A DNA stretch of 64,000 bases from Terribium retamae (lineage in GTDB: Bacteria; Pseudomonadota; Alphaproteobacteria; Rhizobiales; Rhizobiaceae): contig NZ_JAKREW010000004.1 of assembly GCF_022347545.1 (NCBI RefSeq), positions 124,001 to 188,000 on the forward strand. Direction: 5' to 3'. Each line of letters starts with the position of its first letter. Positions within the stretch are counted from its first letter, which is position 1. Under the pieces are notes generated by a model. That model was not told where the DNA came from and did not search any database. It saw only the letters and a list, made by a program, of their open reading frames with translations. A program made the position numbers and the translations under genes. Shown piece after piece: positions 1 to 7,430 of this stretch.

Positions 1-677
1 GGTTTGTTGTAGGCAACGGAATAACCCATGCCGCTCAGGAGTGAGATCGCCTCCTGTGTCAGGGCCGCTGCCGCCGACGTGCCGAAGCGGTCGCCGATGA
101 TAAAATCGGGGCGCATGCCCTGATCGCTGGTACGCACACTGGCCGGCATCGAGTGGCAGTCGATGAGCACCGCATAGCCGAAACGGGCATGGGTGCCGGC
201 AATCAATCGTTTCAGCGTCTCGTGATACGGCTTGTAGACGGTCTCGATGCGTTGGAAAGCCTCCGCGATAGGCAGCCTGCTGGCATAGATATCCAGCCCC
301 TCGCCCACCAGTTTCGGCACGGTACCAAGCCCACCCGCCACGCGCGCCGAACGGATGTTGCAATAGGAAGGCACCGGCTCGACGAACATGCGCGGGTCGA
401 GCTCCCACGGCTCGCGGTTCACATCGAGATAGGCGCGCGGGAAATTGGCGGCCAGCATCGGCGCGCCCAGCATGATGGCAGAACCGAACAACTCCTCGAC
501 ATAACAATCCTCGGACCGGCGGATGGTGTTGCGGTCCAGCTTGGCCATCGCCAGGAATCGATCCGGATAGTGTCGGCCACTGTGCGGAGAGTTGAAGACG
601 AAGGGGACGCGCTGTTCGGCGCCCGAGCGGATTTCGAAGGGCGGTATGACCGCAAAATCCTCTGCCGGCGACGTCAA
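1..677 (-). CDS. N-formylglutamate amidohydrolase family protein (3' end outside window)
   Basis: Reading the minus strand gives a continuous frame running off the left edge. The visible protein contains VFNSPHSGRHYP near the N-terminus, FPRAYLDVNREPWELDP in the middle and VLIDCHSMP further on, which is the pattern of the N-formylglutamate amidohydrolase (HutG/FGase) family, zinc hydrolases that release formate and glutamate in histidine breakdown. A stop codon lies six bases upstream of an in-frame TTG at 675-677 and no ATG occurs before the conserved region, so TTG is the likely start. The gene is divergent from cpdR. Family membership is well supported; the true substrate is not, because paralogues with other roles exist and the C-terminus is missing. 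A second, distant member of the family lies at 50679-51497. Confidence 0.85.
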   Translation of the reverse strand, partial: MTSPAEDFAVIPPFEIRSGAEQRVPFVFNSPHSGRHYPDRFLAMAKLDRNTIRRSEDCYVEELFGSAIMLGAPMLAANFPRAYLDVNREPWELDPRMFVEPVPSYCNIRSARVAGGLGTVPKLVGEGLDIYASRLPIAEAFQRIETVYKPYHETLKRLIAGTHARFGYAVLIDCHSMPASVRTSDQGMRPDFIIGDRFGTSAAAALTQEAISLLSGMGYSVAYNK

Positions 678-887
678 ATTTCAGGAACCCATAGGAACGC
701 ATCTGTCATGGCGTCAACGTGCCACCGCGCAGGCCACATGTCCAGCATTTCAGCACCGTTTGCCAGCTTGACGCAACGGGAGAGAACGCCATCATTCACT
801 TGATGTTTACCCTCGCGATTCCATATACGGGATGGTTAACGGGATTGTTCTGCACAATTCCCGGGGGATGATTCGGACGGGACGAGA

Positions 888-1250
888 ATGACACGCATCC
901 TGCTGGCGGAAGACGACGATGACATGCGCCGGTTTCTGGTGAAGGCGCTTGAGCGCGCCGGCTACCAGGTCAGTGATTTCGACAATGGCGCCAGCGCCTA
1001 TGAGCGCCTGCGCGAAGAGCCGTTTTCGCTGCTTTTGACCGATATCGTCATGCCGGAGATGGACGGCATCGAATTGGCCCGCCGCGCCACCGAGATCGAT
1101 CCGGACCTCAAGGTCATGTTCATCACCGGCTTTGCCGCCGTGGCACTGAACCCCGATTCGAAGGCGCCACGCGACGCCAAGGTTCTGTCGAAACCCTTCC
1201 ATCTGCGCGACCTCGTCAACGAAGTCGAGAAAATGCTGCACGCCGCGTAA
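888..1250 (+). CDS. cpdR: CpdR-type single-domain response regulator
   Basis: A 120-residue protein that is only a receiver domain. It has the acidic pocket at D9-D10, the phospho-acceptor D52 in LLLTDIVMPEMDG, T80 and the conserved lysine K102 in LSKPF. In alphaproteobacteria CpdR is an adaptor that, when unphosphorylated, helps load ClpXP and so promotes turnover of cell-cycle regulators such as CtrA. Length and the ending VEKMLHAA fit CpdR1 of rhizobia. The ATG at 888 follows an AT-poor leader with GGACGGGACGAGA upstream. The gene is monocistronic, divergent from the amidohydrolase gene, and followed by tRNA-Val. The identification rests on remembered similarity, and other stand-alone receivers are possible. 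Confidence 0.85.
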   Translation: MTRILLAEDDDDMRRFLVKALERAGYQVSDFDNGASAYERLREEPFSLLLTDIVMPEMDGIELARRATEIDPDLKVMFITGFAAVALNPDSKAPRDAKVLSKPFHLRDLVNEVEKMLHAA

Positions 1251-1517
1251 GCGGCCATTTCAACCAAACCTTCATTGCAGCTGTTTCAGTGGCGTCGCTT
1301 CCGCACGCCTGTGCATATCTGTGTGGTCGATTCGTTTCCGAACTGGCCAGCCACCCGCCGCAAGATTGCACTGCCAGCAGTGAATGCAGCAGCCAAGCTG
1401 CTGCAAAACCCATGCAGACGCCGCCGCCGCCATCACGACATTTTGGATGTCGGCTTTCTTTCGCTGTTCTCGCTATTGACGCGCCGAAACAAAAGTGGTG
1501 TATGCGCGGCGTCGGAT

Positions 1518-1596
<79 letters not shown>

Positions 1597-1817
1597 GACC
1601 TCTAAAAATACCCTTCAGTGGTCCGTAGTGTCCCCGCACGTCGGGCAGAGCCCTCAACGGAAAGGCTGATAAATCAGCTGCTTACGTAGTCTACTCCTCC
1701 GTTCCGTCAGAGACAACGACCTTTCCTCAAGCAACACGCCCATTCAAACAGCCGACGCCGCGCATCATCCCCAGCGAGAGCAGATTGGCATGAACCATAG
1801 GCTCCAAGCGAAGCAGG

Positions 1818-1834
1818 TGTGACAAAGGTGTGAC
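1818..1834 (+). promoter_or_regulatory. Putative left integrase arm sites: two TGTGAC motifs 11 bp apart
   Basis: TGTGAC occurs at 1818-1823 and again at 1829-1834, start to start 11 bp, with the second followed by AGC. The same arrangement, orientation and spacing occurs at 9593-9609 near the other end. Paired short repeats one helical turn apart, flanking a core attachment site on both sides, are typical of arm-type binding sites of tyrosine integrases. The assignment is inferred from symmetry of layout. Confidence 0.5.
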
Positions 1835-2051
1835 AGCGGACTAGCTCCGAGTCGTGACCGTCACATAGGCCCCACCCCTAGGGCCGGTACCCGGGGGAAC
1901 CACCCCCTACGCTTTTAAGGGTATGACCCCTCGAAATATTCTCACTGAAATTATGGGTTTTCCGGGTCGGGCGACTCTATGCTTGTTCGAGTGTTAGGTT
2001 GAAAATAAAAGAAATAGCAACCAAGGCATCCAAAATGCACCACATTTATTT

Positions 2052-2166
2052 AATGTCATGAAACCACCCCAATATATACCTTTATGATACCTTCATGACA
2101 TTTACGTAATAATTAATAACGGGAAAGTACTCTAAAGATAATACATTAGGGTGACTTCCCGTTATT
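2052..2166. repeat. AT-rich repeat cluster, candidate replication origin of the element
   Basis: Three repeat structures overlap here. An 11-bp inverted repeat AATGTCATGAA (2052-2062) pairs with TTCATGACATT (2092-2102). A tandem direct repeat follows as TACCTTTATGA (2077-2087) and TACCTTCATGA (2088-2098), one mismatch. A second 11-bp inverted repeat AATAACGGGAA (2115-2125) pairs with TTCCCGTTATT (2156-2166). The region is AT-rich, gene-free and lies 57 bp beyond the stop codon of the primase/helicase gene. Iteron-like repeats in AT-rich DNA beside a replication gene suggest an origin. A terminator is less likely because the spacers are about 30 bp and there is no T-run. Confidence 0.45.
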
Positions 2167-2222
2167 TATTTCACCTAAGGATATCAATCCCTCACTCGTA
2201 CAGCTTCGATAGAAGCGATCCT

Positions 2223-4943
2223 TTAGGGCCGCCGTTCAAAGTAAGACCCTCCCCGGCCTTTCCGTCTGATCAAGGATATCCCCTTAGAGGACAGCGCACC
2301 TTCGAAATCCCGGTGGTTGATGATGTCGCTTTGCCAATCTCGCTGATCTACCCCCAGCTTGGCCAATACCGCACGTGAAGAAAGCTGCCCCTTTGGGTTT
2401 CTCGATAAATCCCAAGATATGAACTCGACAGCCTCTTTGACTTTCCCGGTTAGCTTCCGCTCGACAGGGGACCAATCAACCACCTTGGAGTTAGGGAAGA
2501 TTACACCGTCTTCCAGCATTTTCGGTATGCCTGAATTCGGGTTCGCGATCACATAGGCATTACATTCGCCACAAGCAGGGCCGATGCTCTTTCGAACTGA
2601 GCCACGACACAAAGCCTGAAGAATCGTTTGAGCATGTTCACCACGCTCGATCTCTTTGCGGACTTCCTTATCCAGCTTTTCGTCTGACCCCATGCCCCGG
2701 GATAGCCTGCCAAGCGCGTCGTAGTGGCCGTGTTCGTAAAAGAGTGTTCCGGCAAGAATGACGTTCTTTACATCCTTGAAGCGGTTCGTTGCTCGGTAAT
2801 CCTCCCCACCCCAATGGGCAAAATGCAGCCTATCGGGATTCTCTGCCCTCCCCCTTATCAGGGACGGGATGTCCTTTCGAAACCGATGGTTCTCCATATG
2901 GTGAAGGATCAAGAATTCTTCGTCAGGCTTTGAATCGATCGTGTCGACGATGCCATTAATCAGGGTCCCGTCATCATTCTTCCAAGCCTCTTTCCCTCCC
3001 CCTCGTCGCCACACGTGGACAGTAAGATTTTCATATGACTTGGGGGCATGACGGAGTTGCACTAGATCGCCCCGACCCTCCGACCAATGAGAATAAGTCT
3101 GCCTGACACGCCCGGATGCGTCACAGATCAGAACCGGTTTCAAATCATCAGGTAGGGTGTTCTCGTAATGGACGAAGATATTATCTTTCCCGGCGCGTTG
3201 GATCACGACAGGCTTGCCCGATAGCGACCATAGGTCGTTAGCTACATTCTGTGTCGCCTTGGTCTCCTCGCTGTACATTGCAAGAGCTGAGTTCAGGCTG
3301 AAGGCGGCTTCAAGGTCCGGAATGTCATAGATAGACCCATCTTGCGCTGTTTCGATCTCGCTGATGATTTTCGATAGTGTGTCGTGGATGTCTTTACGTT
3401 GTCGTCCTGCCTCCTCCAGCAGCTTCTTCATTGCATCCACGCGGAGGTAGTACGGCCGCGCCGGCAAACACGCCTCATCCCACAATCGGACCTGTCGTGG
3501 CCTTCCACGGTAAAAGAAGTCTCTGGCCTCACAGAAGCCTTCCGCCCGCTTCATCCGGGATTCAAGCATCTGTTGCGTCGTGAACAAAACCCGGGCGGAG
3601 TCCGTGACTGGATTGCCTAGAAGCGAAAGCTCCTTGTTCCCTTCCGTGTCCGCCACCAAAACACCGAAGTCATGCTTCTCAAGTCCCATATCCTCGACAA
3701 GCGATTTGATTTCCGCCAGTCGTCCAAGACAGATCAGGACAGAGACATCCTTATGAAGCTTGGACTTCAGCAGTCGCTTCGTAAAATGCGTGATCGATTG
3801 TGTCTTGCCAACACCGGGGTCCAGACTGGTCAGATAGAAAAGACTGTCAGCCGTGCCGTTTGCCATCGCTTCGAGGTGGCTCACAAGGTCCTTCAGTCCG
3901 CCCATCTGTGCCAGTGATGGGTTGTGGCTAAAGCGGTCAAAGCTCTCCCGGAGGTCCGCCATTGTCTCTGAGGTCAGCCGACCGGGATCGGCAGTAGATG
4001 CGGGCGGGACACTAACTTCAGGCAGAGAATGGACAGACGTCTCATCCCATCCTCTCTGTCTCGCATCAAAGAAGATGCTTCCAAGTCCTGCCCGCTTATT
4101 CGCTTGCCGCTTGAATTCGATAACCCAGTGCCGAAACTGCGCCTTGGCGGAATAGTTTCCAGCAGTCGTCTTCCGGGACCAATCGTCCCAAATCTGAAAG
4201 CCGTCATCACCCCCAGAACAAGCATCGTAGATAGCCCCGCCATAGCGGAACCAAGCATTCCGATTCTCGGCAGGCACAACAGTCAGGGCAGACTTCACCC
4301 TCTCAGCCGTTCGAGAATCCCACCTTTGGATTTTGCTCTCCACGCCATCCGTCCCATCCTCTGACAGATCGGCCCTTTCAGTCGGTGGAAATGCGTCGAG
4401 AATTTCTCCCTGTGAGTAACGTTTCCTGTCCCCATCGATCACCCTGACTAGGTGGGGCTCAGCTTTCTGATGCAAGAACCCGGGGAGCCGGAGGACGCGA
4501 GAGAGGTCTTTTGCGTTCGGATCGGAACCATAGTCTTGGACCATCGTGTCCATCACGTGAGGAAAGAGTTCCCCGAATTCGGACAGCACGTCGGCACCGC
4601 TCTCTAACAGCCAATAGCGATGGAACTTGCCGGGACTGGATTCGACAACCAAAGACGGAGCGAGGGGGAACTCATCTAGCCGCCCTTCATCGTCCTCGTG
4701 CCAGATACCCCGAATATGAGTGATATTATCTGTCTTCCTGCCCTTACCGTCTGTTTGGTTGACGGCCACAAAGACGCCAGCACCATGGGAATTCAAACGC
4801 TCTAGTTCGTCCGCGTGCTTATCAAGGCTGCCGTGCAGCAGGCGCACTAAATCCCTGTTACTCCGATCCTTGTCGTCAAATGTCTGGAATGTGAAATCTG
4901 TCGTCGTCTGGTCTAGCAATTGCAAAAAACGTCTGGCGGCCAT
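2223..4943 (-). CDS. RepB-type DNA primase fused to a P-loop helicase-like domain
   Basis: A 906-residue protein. Residues about 55-165 look like an archaeo-eukaryotic-type RepB primase: acidic HEDDEG near 82-87, SSPGKFHRYW near 102-111 and SDPNAKDLSRVLRLPGF near 140-156. Residues about 210-300 match a primase C-terminal PriCT-like segment (AWFRYGGAIYDACSGGDDG, then FQIWDDWSRKT). A long C-terminal part has Walker A DPGVGKT (375-381), a DEAC box (489-492) and a late QALCRGSVRKS segment like superfamily 2 motif VI. This suggests priming and unwinding by one protein for replication of the element. The ATG at 4943 shares its A with the stop of the preceding gene (TGATG), so translation is probably coupled; a TTG at 4955 is an alternative. 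It is the last gene of the leftward operon. Helicase subfamily is uncertain. Confidence 0.85.
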   Translation of the reverse strand: MAARRFLQLLDQTTTDFTFQTFDDKDRSNRDLVRLLHGSLDKHADELERLNSHGAGVFVAVNQTDGKGRKTDNITHIRGIWHEDDEGRLDEFPLAPSLVVESSPGKFHRYWLLESGADVLSEFGELFPHVMDTMVQDYGSDPNAKDLSRVLRLPGFLHQKAEPHLVRVIDGDRKRYSQGEILDAFPPTERADLSEDGTDGVESKIQRWDSRTAERVKSALTVVPAENRNAWFRYGGAIYDACSGGDDGFQIWDDWSRKTTAGNYSAKAQFRHWVIEFKRQANKRAGLGSIFFDARQRGWDETSVHSLPEVSVPPASTADPGRLTSETMADLRESFDRFSHNPSLAQMGGLKDLVSHLEAMANGTADSLFYLTSLDPGVGKTQSITHFTKRLLKSKLHKDVSVLICLGRLAEIKSLVEDMGLEKHDFGVLVADTEGNKELSLLGNPVTDSARVLFTTQQMLESRMKRAEGFCEARDFFYRGRPRQVRLWDEACLPARPYYLRVDAMKKLLEEAGRQRKDIHDTLSKIISEIETAQDGSIYDIPDLEAAFSLNSALAMYSEETKATQNVANDLWSLSGKPVVIQRAGKDNIFVHYENTLPDDLKPVLICDASGRVRQTYSHWSEGRGDLVQLRHAPKSYENLTVHVWRRGGGKEAWKNDDGTLINGIVDTIDSKPDEEFLILHHMENHRFRKDIPSLIRGRAENPDRLHFAHWGGEDYRATNRFKDVKNVILAGTLFYEHGHYDALGRLSRGMGSDEKLDKEVRKEIERGEHAQTILQALCRGSVRKSIGPACGECNAYVIANPNSGIPKMLEDGVIFPNSKVVDWSPVERKLTGKVKEAVEFISWDLSRNPKGQLSSRAVLAKLGVDQRDWQSDIINHRDFEGALSSKGISLIRRKGRGGSYFERRP

Positions 4944-5224
4944 CAAGTCAGCCAATGTCGCGTTCCCCTTTCTTCTTTACGCGAGGCAAGCTCGCTTGCT
5001 GTCTGTTTCGGTTCATCTGCCTCCTGCTCTTGTCGCCAAAGGCTTAGGAGAGCCGCAAACGTCTCCTTGTTCACAGCCCCACCTCTTCGACGAACGCTGT
5101 CGACAAATCCTTTGATGGAATCGAACTCTTGGACGGCGCCACGACGAAGGATCAGAAGCTTCCCGTCCCGGAGGGTTGCGGAAATATCCTTGCCTATCGA
5201 TACGGAGTACCCTTCGACCGTCAT
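4943..5224 (-). CDS. Small hypothetical protein of the integrative element
   Basis: A 93-residue protein that I do not recognise. It starts with MTVEGYSVSIGKDISATLRDGKLLILRR, a beta-rich look, followed by a basic segment VDSVRRRGGAVN and a polar, charged C-terminus. The ATG (5222-5224) overlaps the stop of the upstream gene by four bases (ATGA), and its own stop overlaps the primase start (TGATG). It is therefore tightly locked between two genes of the operon, which supports it as a real gene and suggests a role in replication or its control. Its C-terminal coding region contains one copy of a 22-bp repeat (4980-5001). Confidence 0.7.
   Translation of the reverse strand: MTVEGYSVSIGKDISATLRDGKLLILRRGAVQEFDSIKGFVDSVRRRGGAVNKETFAALLSLWRQEQEADEPKQTASELASRKEERGTRHWLT
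4980..5001. repeat. 22-bp repeat copy 1 with palindromic core
   Basis: Identical over 22 bp to 7104-7125. The core GCAAGCTCGCTTGC is an inverted repeat with 6-bp arms and a two-base centre. On the coding (minus) strand it ends 36 nt before the primase ATG at 4943, almost the same distance as copy 2 keeps from the ATG at 7068. It lies inside the 3' end of the small gene 4943-5224. Confidence 0.75.
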
Positions 5225-5685
5225 GCCGCGAAACTCGCTGACGTATCAGGTCGTCCGGACTGTTGACTGAAAACGAGTTCGTCCTTCCTGTGCTGCAACG
5301 GGAGGGAGTTCGGCATAGACAAAAGCTCAGCAGCTTCCTGCTTGAACGCAGCACGTGAGAGCGAATTGGCGGCAATACTCCGATCCAGCTTTTTCAACCA
5401 AGACACTTGTTCCTGGCACAGCATGTGATCACGATGGATCAGCCGGACCCGAAGCTCTTGGACATCAGAGAAATCAGGATCACTGTCCGATCCAGCCCCG
5501 ATGAAAACCTCTCGAATGATTTTCTTGGCTTCAACGAGTGGTCGAAGGGATGAACGTATCCTCCCCCTAGCTTTCTGCCTTCTGCCATGAGGGAGGTCTA
5601 AATATTCATCAAGATATCTGACTGCCGCTTTCTCTGACCTGAGGCGTTTCCTCGACTTGTATTCGGGCGCAACAATTTCGTTCAT
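5221..5685 (-). CDS. Hypothetical protein of the integrative element
   Basis: A 154-residue, strongly charged, mostly helical-looking protein with no family I recognise. It has a basic N-terminal region (YKSRKRLRSEKAAVRYLDEY, then HGRRQKARGRIRSSLRP) that could contact nucleic acid. The start ATG at 5685 is preceded by AAGGA at a good spacing; a TTG at 5700 in the same frame is less likely. The stop overlaps the next ATG by four bases. It follows a 160-bp non-coding stretch with inverted repeats (5716-5843) and is the first of the three coupled genes that end with the primase. Confidence 0.65.
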   Translation of the reverse strand: MNEIVAPEYKSRKRLRSEKAAVRYLDEYLDLPHGRRQKARGRIRSSLRPLVEAKKIIREVFIGAGSDSDPDFSDVQELRVRLIHRDHMLCQEQVSWLKKLDRSIAANSLSRAAFKQEAAELLSMPNSLPLQHRKDELVFSQQSGRPDTSASFAA

Positions 5686-5715
5686 TTTAAAATCCTTCAA
5701 ATATCAATGGAAGTG

Positions 5716-5843
5716 TGGCCACTTAGGAAAAATGGCTCTCGAAATTACTATTAAAATCAATTAGTTATCGGTCGTGAAAATTCAGAACTGAAGGGGGCCG
5801 CGATAGGACACTGACCCCCTCGAAATTCGGCCCTAAGTGGCCA
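5716..5843. repeat. 128-bp structure bounded by 12-bp perfect inverted repeats
   Basis: TGGCCACTTAGG at 5716-5727 and CCTAAGTGGCCA at 5832-5843 are exact reverse complements. Inside is a second hairpin, AGGGGG (5792-5797) with CCCCCT (5815-5820). The right arm ends four bases before the stop codon of the HNH-like gene and the left arm starts about 30 bases upstream of the next gene in the leftward operon. It could be a structured leader or intercistronic RNA, a protein-binding site, or a tiny MITE-like insertion. I see no clear target-site duplication. Confidence 0.6.
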
Positions 5844-5847
5844 TCTG

Positions 5848-6369
5848 TTAGGCGACAGGAAGTGCCTTTGCCTTGATGGGAATGAAGTTCGGACCAAGGG
5901 TCCTCGCACCGGGTTGCCTTGGCTTGGTGATCCTGTCGGGTTGGAATATCTCAGGCTTCCAGAACCGTGGATGATAGGAACCAGCAGCGACCTCTATAAG
6001 CTTCCTCCGCTCGAACTCAGCGTGAGCTTCGATCAGTTCTCCCCTGTCGTGACGGATAGACGATCCCCAATCCTGAAGATCGAGATTGCCCCGACGAAGA
6101 TTGAACGGACTGCCATCCACATAGAGTACACGCTGACCCGGCTCAGCATTCGTCAAGACGCGGGCTATCAGGACTTCGATTCCGAGTGGCCCTCTAGCTC
6201 CTACCTGCCCTCCCCGAAGCTGCCAGTTTGGATAGACTTTGAACGACACGAGTTCGTTGTAATCGTCGAGATCAAGAGTGGCTTCATTGACCCCATCACG
6301 ACCGATAGGGACATGAACAAGAAAGCCGTTTTCCCGATCCCCTGAAATTCGGACCGGACGGGCTTTCAT
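5848..6369 (-). CDS. HNH-endonuclease-like protein with degenerate active-site motif
   Basis: A 173-residue protein. The segment IARVLTNAEPGQRVLYVDGSPFNLRRGNLDLQD (quoted here as IARVLTNAEPGQ, then RVLYVDGSPFNLRRGNL) follows the layout of phage-type HNH endonucleases, where a His-His pair precedes a D-G-x-x-x-N-x-R-x-x-N-L motif. Here the DG, N, RR and NL elements remain but the metal-binding histidines are absent (LYVDG instead of VDHIDG), so nuclease activity is doubtful and a DNA-binding role is possible. The ATG (6367-6369) overlaps the upstream stop as ATGA. The basic C-terminal region ends in a proline-rich tail. Family assignment is moderate. Confidence 0.6.
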   Translation of the reverse strand: MKARPVRISGDRENGFLVHVPIGRDGVNEATLDLDDYNELVSFKVYPNWQLRGGQVGARGPLGIEVLIARVLTNAEPGQRVLYVDGSPFNLRRGNLDLQDWGSSIRHDRGELIEAHAEFERRKLIEVAAGSYHPRFWKPEIFQPDRITKPRQPGARTLGPNFIPIKAKALPVA

Positions 6370-6680
6370 TCCCAGCCTCGACCACCTAGCGAACCTCGAC
6401 TCTGGCTGCCTCGTTGTTCAGCGAATGGGGATTTACCGGAGGAAGGGCGCTCATCTTCCGCCTTGATGGAATCGAGCAAGTTCTGGACGGAGCCTTTAGG
6501 AATCGCCCCCCGAGCTTCGAGGATTTGATAAGCAACAAGGGTGCTGTCCATACCGCTACCGGTGATAGCTTCAGCTACCTGTTGAGTTCGAAGTTTAAGG
6601 AGTTCCCTCTCCGCCTTGGACATTTTTTCGATAGGCTTAGAGAGAATATTCTTATCGAGAACATTGAATGAAACTGACAT
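6366..6680 (-). CDS. Small hypothetical protein of the integrative element
   Basis: A 104-residue protein without a family I recognise. The first half is helical and charged (IEKMSKAERELLKLRTQQVAEAI quoted in part as MSKAERELLKLRTQQ), and the end is low-complexity, glycine/serine-rich (GSQSRGSLGGRGWE). It might be a small DNA- or protein-binding regulator. The ATG at 6680 is preceded by an A-rich stretch with only a weak ribosome-binding site. Its stop overlaps the start of the HNH-like gene by four bases, so the two are probably translated together. Confidence 0.6.
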   Translation of the reverse strand: MSVSFNVLDKNILSKPIEKMSKAERELLKLRTQQVAEAITGSGMDSTLVAYQILEARGAIPKGSVQNLLDSIKAEDERPSSGKSPFAEQRGSQSRGSLGGRGWE

Positions 6681-6714
6681 TATTTTTCTTTCTTATTATT
6701 AAAATGATGTTTAG

Positions 6715-7068
6715 TTAAATAGCTTTTAGATTTGCCCGAAGGGACTTCTTACCGTCCTTTGAAATATGCGTAATTCCGAGAGTCCAGCCGTGCTTTTCAC
6801 AACAGTCACGAAGGGCGTGCAGCGCCCCTTGGTTGGTCGTATAGGAACCAGCAAGCTCAGCCGGGGCTTCAAGCCCGATGAATTCTAGCCAGAAGTGGTG
6901 GTATTGATTTTTGTGAATTCGGACGTGACCTCTTCGAGACTTCTTGTCCCCGGTCGATATCTCGATGACCGTCCAGTGATAGGCGTCGTTGCCGACGTAA
7001 GATAATTCAGGCGTTGCAATTGTATGTAACGTAGCAGGCGACGGAGTCGCTTCTTCAATTGTAATCAT
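6715..7068 (-). CDS. Small hypothetical protein, first gene of the element operon
   Basis: A 117-residue protein if the ATG at 7068 is used. It reads MITIEEATPSPATLHTIA at the start and has a beta-type middle (YHWTVIEISTGDKKSRRGHVRI) followed by GALHALRDCCEKHGWTLGITHIS; I do not recognise the family. An AAGGAG lies only three bases before this ATG, which is short; a TTG at 7113 would add 15 residues and lies inside the 22-bp repeat. I prefer 7068 because the repeat then sits at the same distance upstream as its other copy does from the primase ATG. It is the first gene after the promoter at 7214-7242. Confidence 0.6.
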   Translation of the reverse strand: MITIEEATPSPATLHTIATPELSYVGNDAYHWTVIEISTGDKKSRRGHVRIHKNQYHHFWLEFIGLEAPAELAGSYTTNQGALHALRDCCEKHGWTLGITHISKDGKKSLRANLKAI

Positions 7069-7103
7069 TATCTCCTTGAAGGCTTCACACGTCGAAGGCT
7101 TAT

Positions 7104-7125
7104 CGCGAGGCAAGCTCGCTTGCTG
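7104..7125. repeat. 22-bp repeat copy 2 with palindromic core
   Basis: Identical over 22 bp to 4980-5001. It lies in the leader between the promoter at 7214-7242 and the ATG at 7068, with its near end 35 nt before that ATG. The palindromic core GCAAGCTCGCTTGC could be an operator or an RNA hairpin in the 5' leader. Confidence 0.75.
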
Positions 7126-7213
7126 ACCCTGCGGCTTGAGTGAAGCAATTGTTTTGGAAGGTTGCCGAAACGGCCAAACTAGAAGAGGTGAAAACCAAAT
7201 CTAATTACACCCT

Positions 7214-7242
7214 ATTATAACACATTCCGACAAGAAAGTCAA
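7214..7242 (-). promoter_or_regulatory. Sigma-70-type promoter of the leftward element operon
   Basis: On the minus strand TTGACT (7242-7237) is followed after exactly 17 bases by TATAAT (7219-7214). Transcription would begin near 7207 and proceed left into the genes 7068 to 2223. This is the closest match to the housekeeping consensus that I noticed in the window and lies in an AT-rich intergenic region between divergent genes. The TATAAT box and AT-rich setting differ from typical alphaproteobacterial promoters and suit a mobile element that moves between hosts. Confidence 0.75.
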
Positions 7243-7430
7243 ATAAAAAATGGAGTAGACTTCCAAATTACCTGAATTCGCGATCAACTAAACCGGAGTC
7301 ATATGTATTAGTTTCCATTAAAGAAAATAGTTTGACAGCATAGATAGGAATATGATTTTTCGTATATCCCGATCCGGCCAATTTATGCTTAATATTCTAT
7401 TCTGTGAAACAAGGGGGAGGAAGAGAGAGT

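Larger units (their letters stand above)
1597..2222. other. Gene-free left end of the element (about 625 bp)
   Basis: No convincing gene on either strand. The first half is GC-rich and contains the paired TGTGAC motifs (1818-1834), a GTGACCGTCAC palindrome (1854-1864) and similar C-runs at 1870-1878 and 1899-1908. The second half, from about 1990, turns abruptly AT-rich and holds nested direct and inverted repeats (2052-2166). This organisation suggests recombination arm sites next to attL and a replication origin downstream of the primase gene. Both roles are inferences. Confidence 0.6.

Noticed and set aside
153..803. 216-codon plus-strand frame opposite the amidohydrolase
   Set aside because: The minus strand encodes conserved FGase motifs over the same bases; this frame is a shadow.
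820..860. CtrA-like box upstream of cpdR (GGTTAACGGGATTGTTC)
   Set aside because: Only one TTAA half-site is present; the second half is missing at the required distance.
7332..7356. Promoter for the HEPN gene (TTGACA then TATGAT)
   Set aside because: The spacer is only 13 bases, too short for sigma-70; no better -10 lies at 16-18 bases, so I did not list it.
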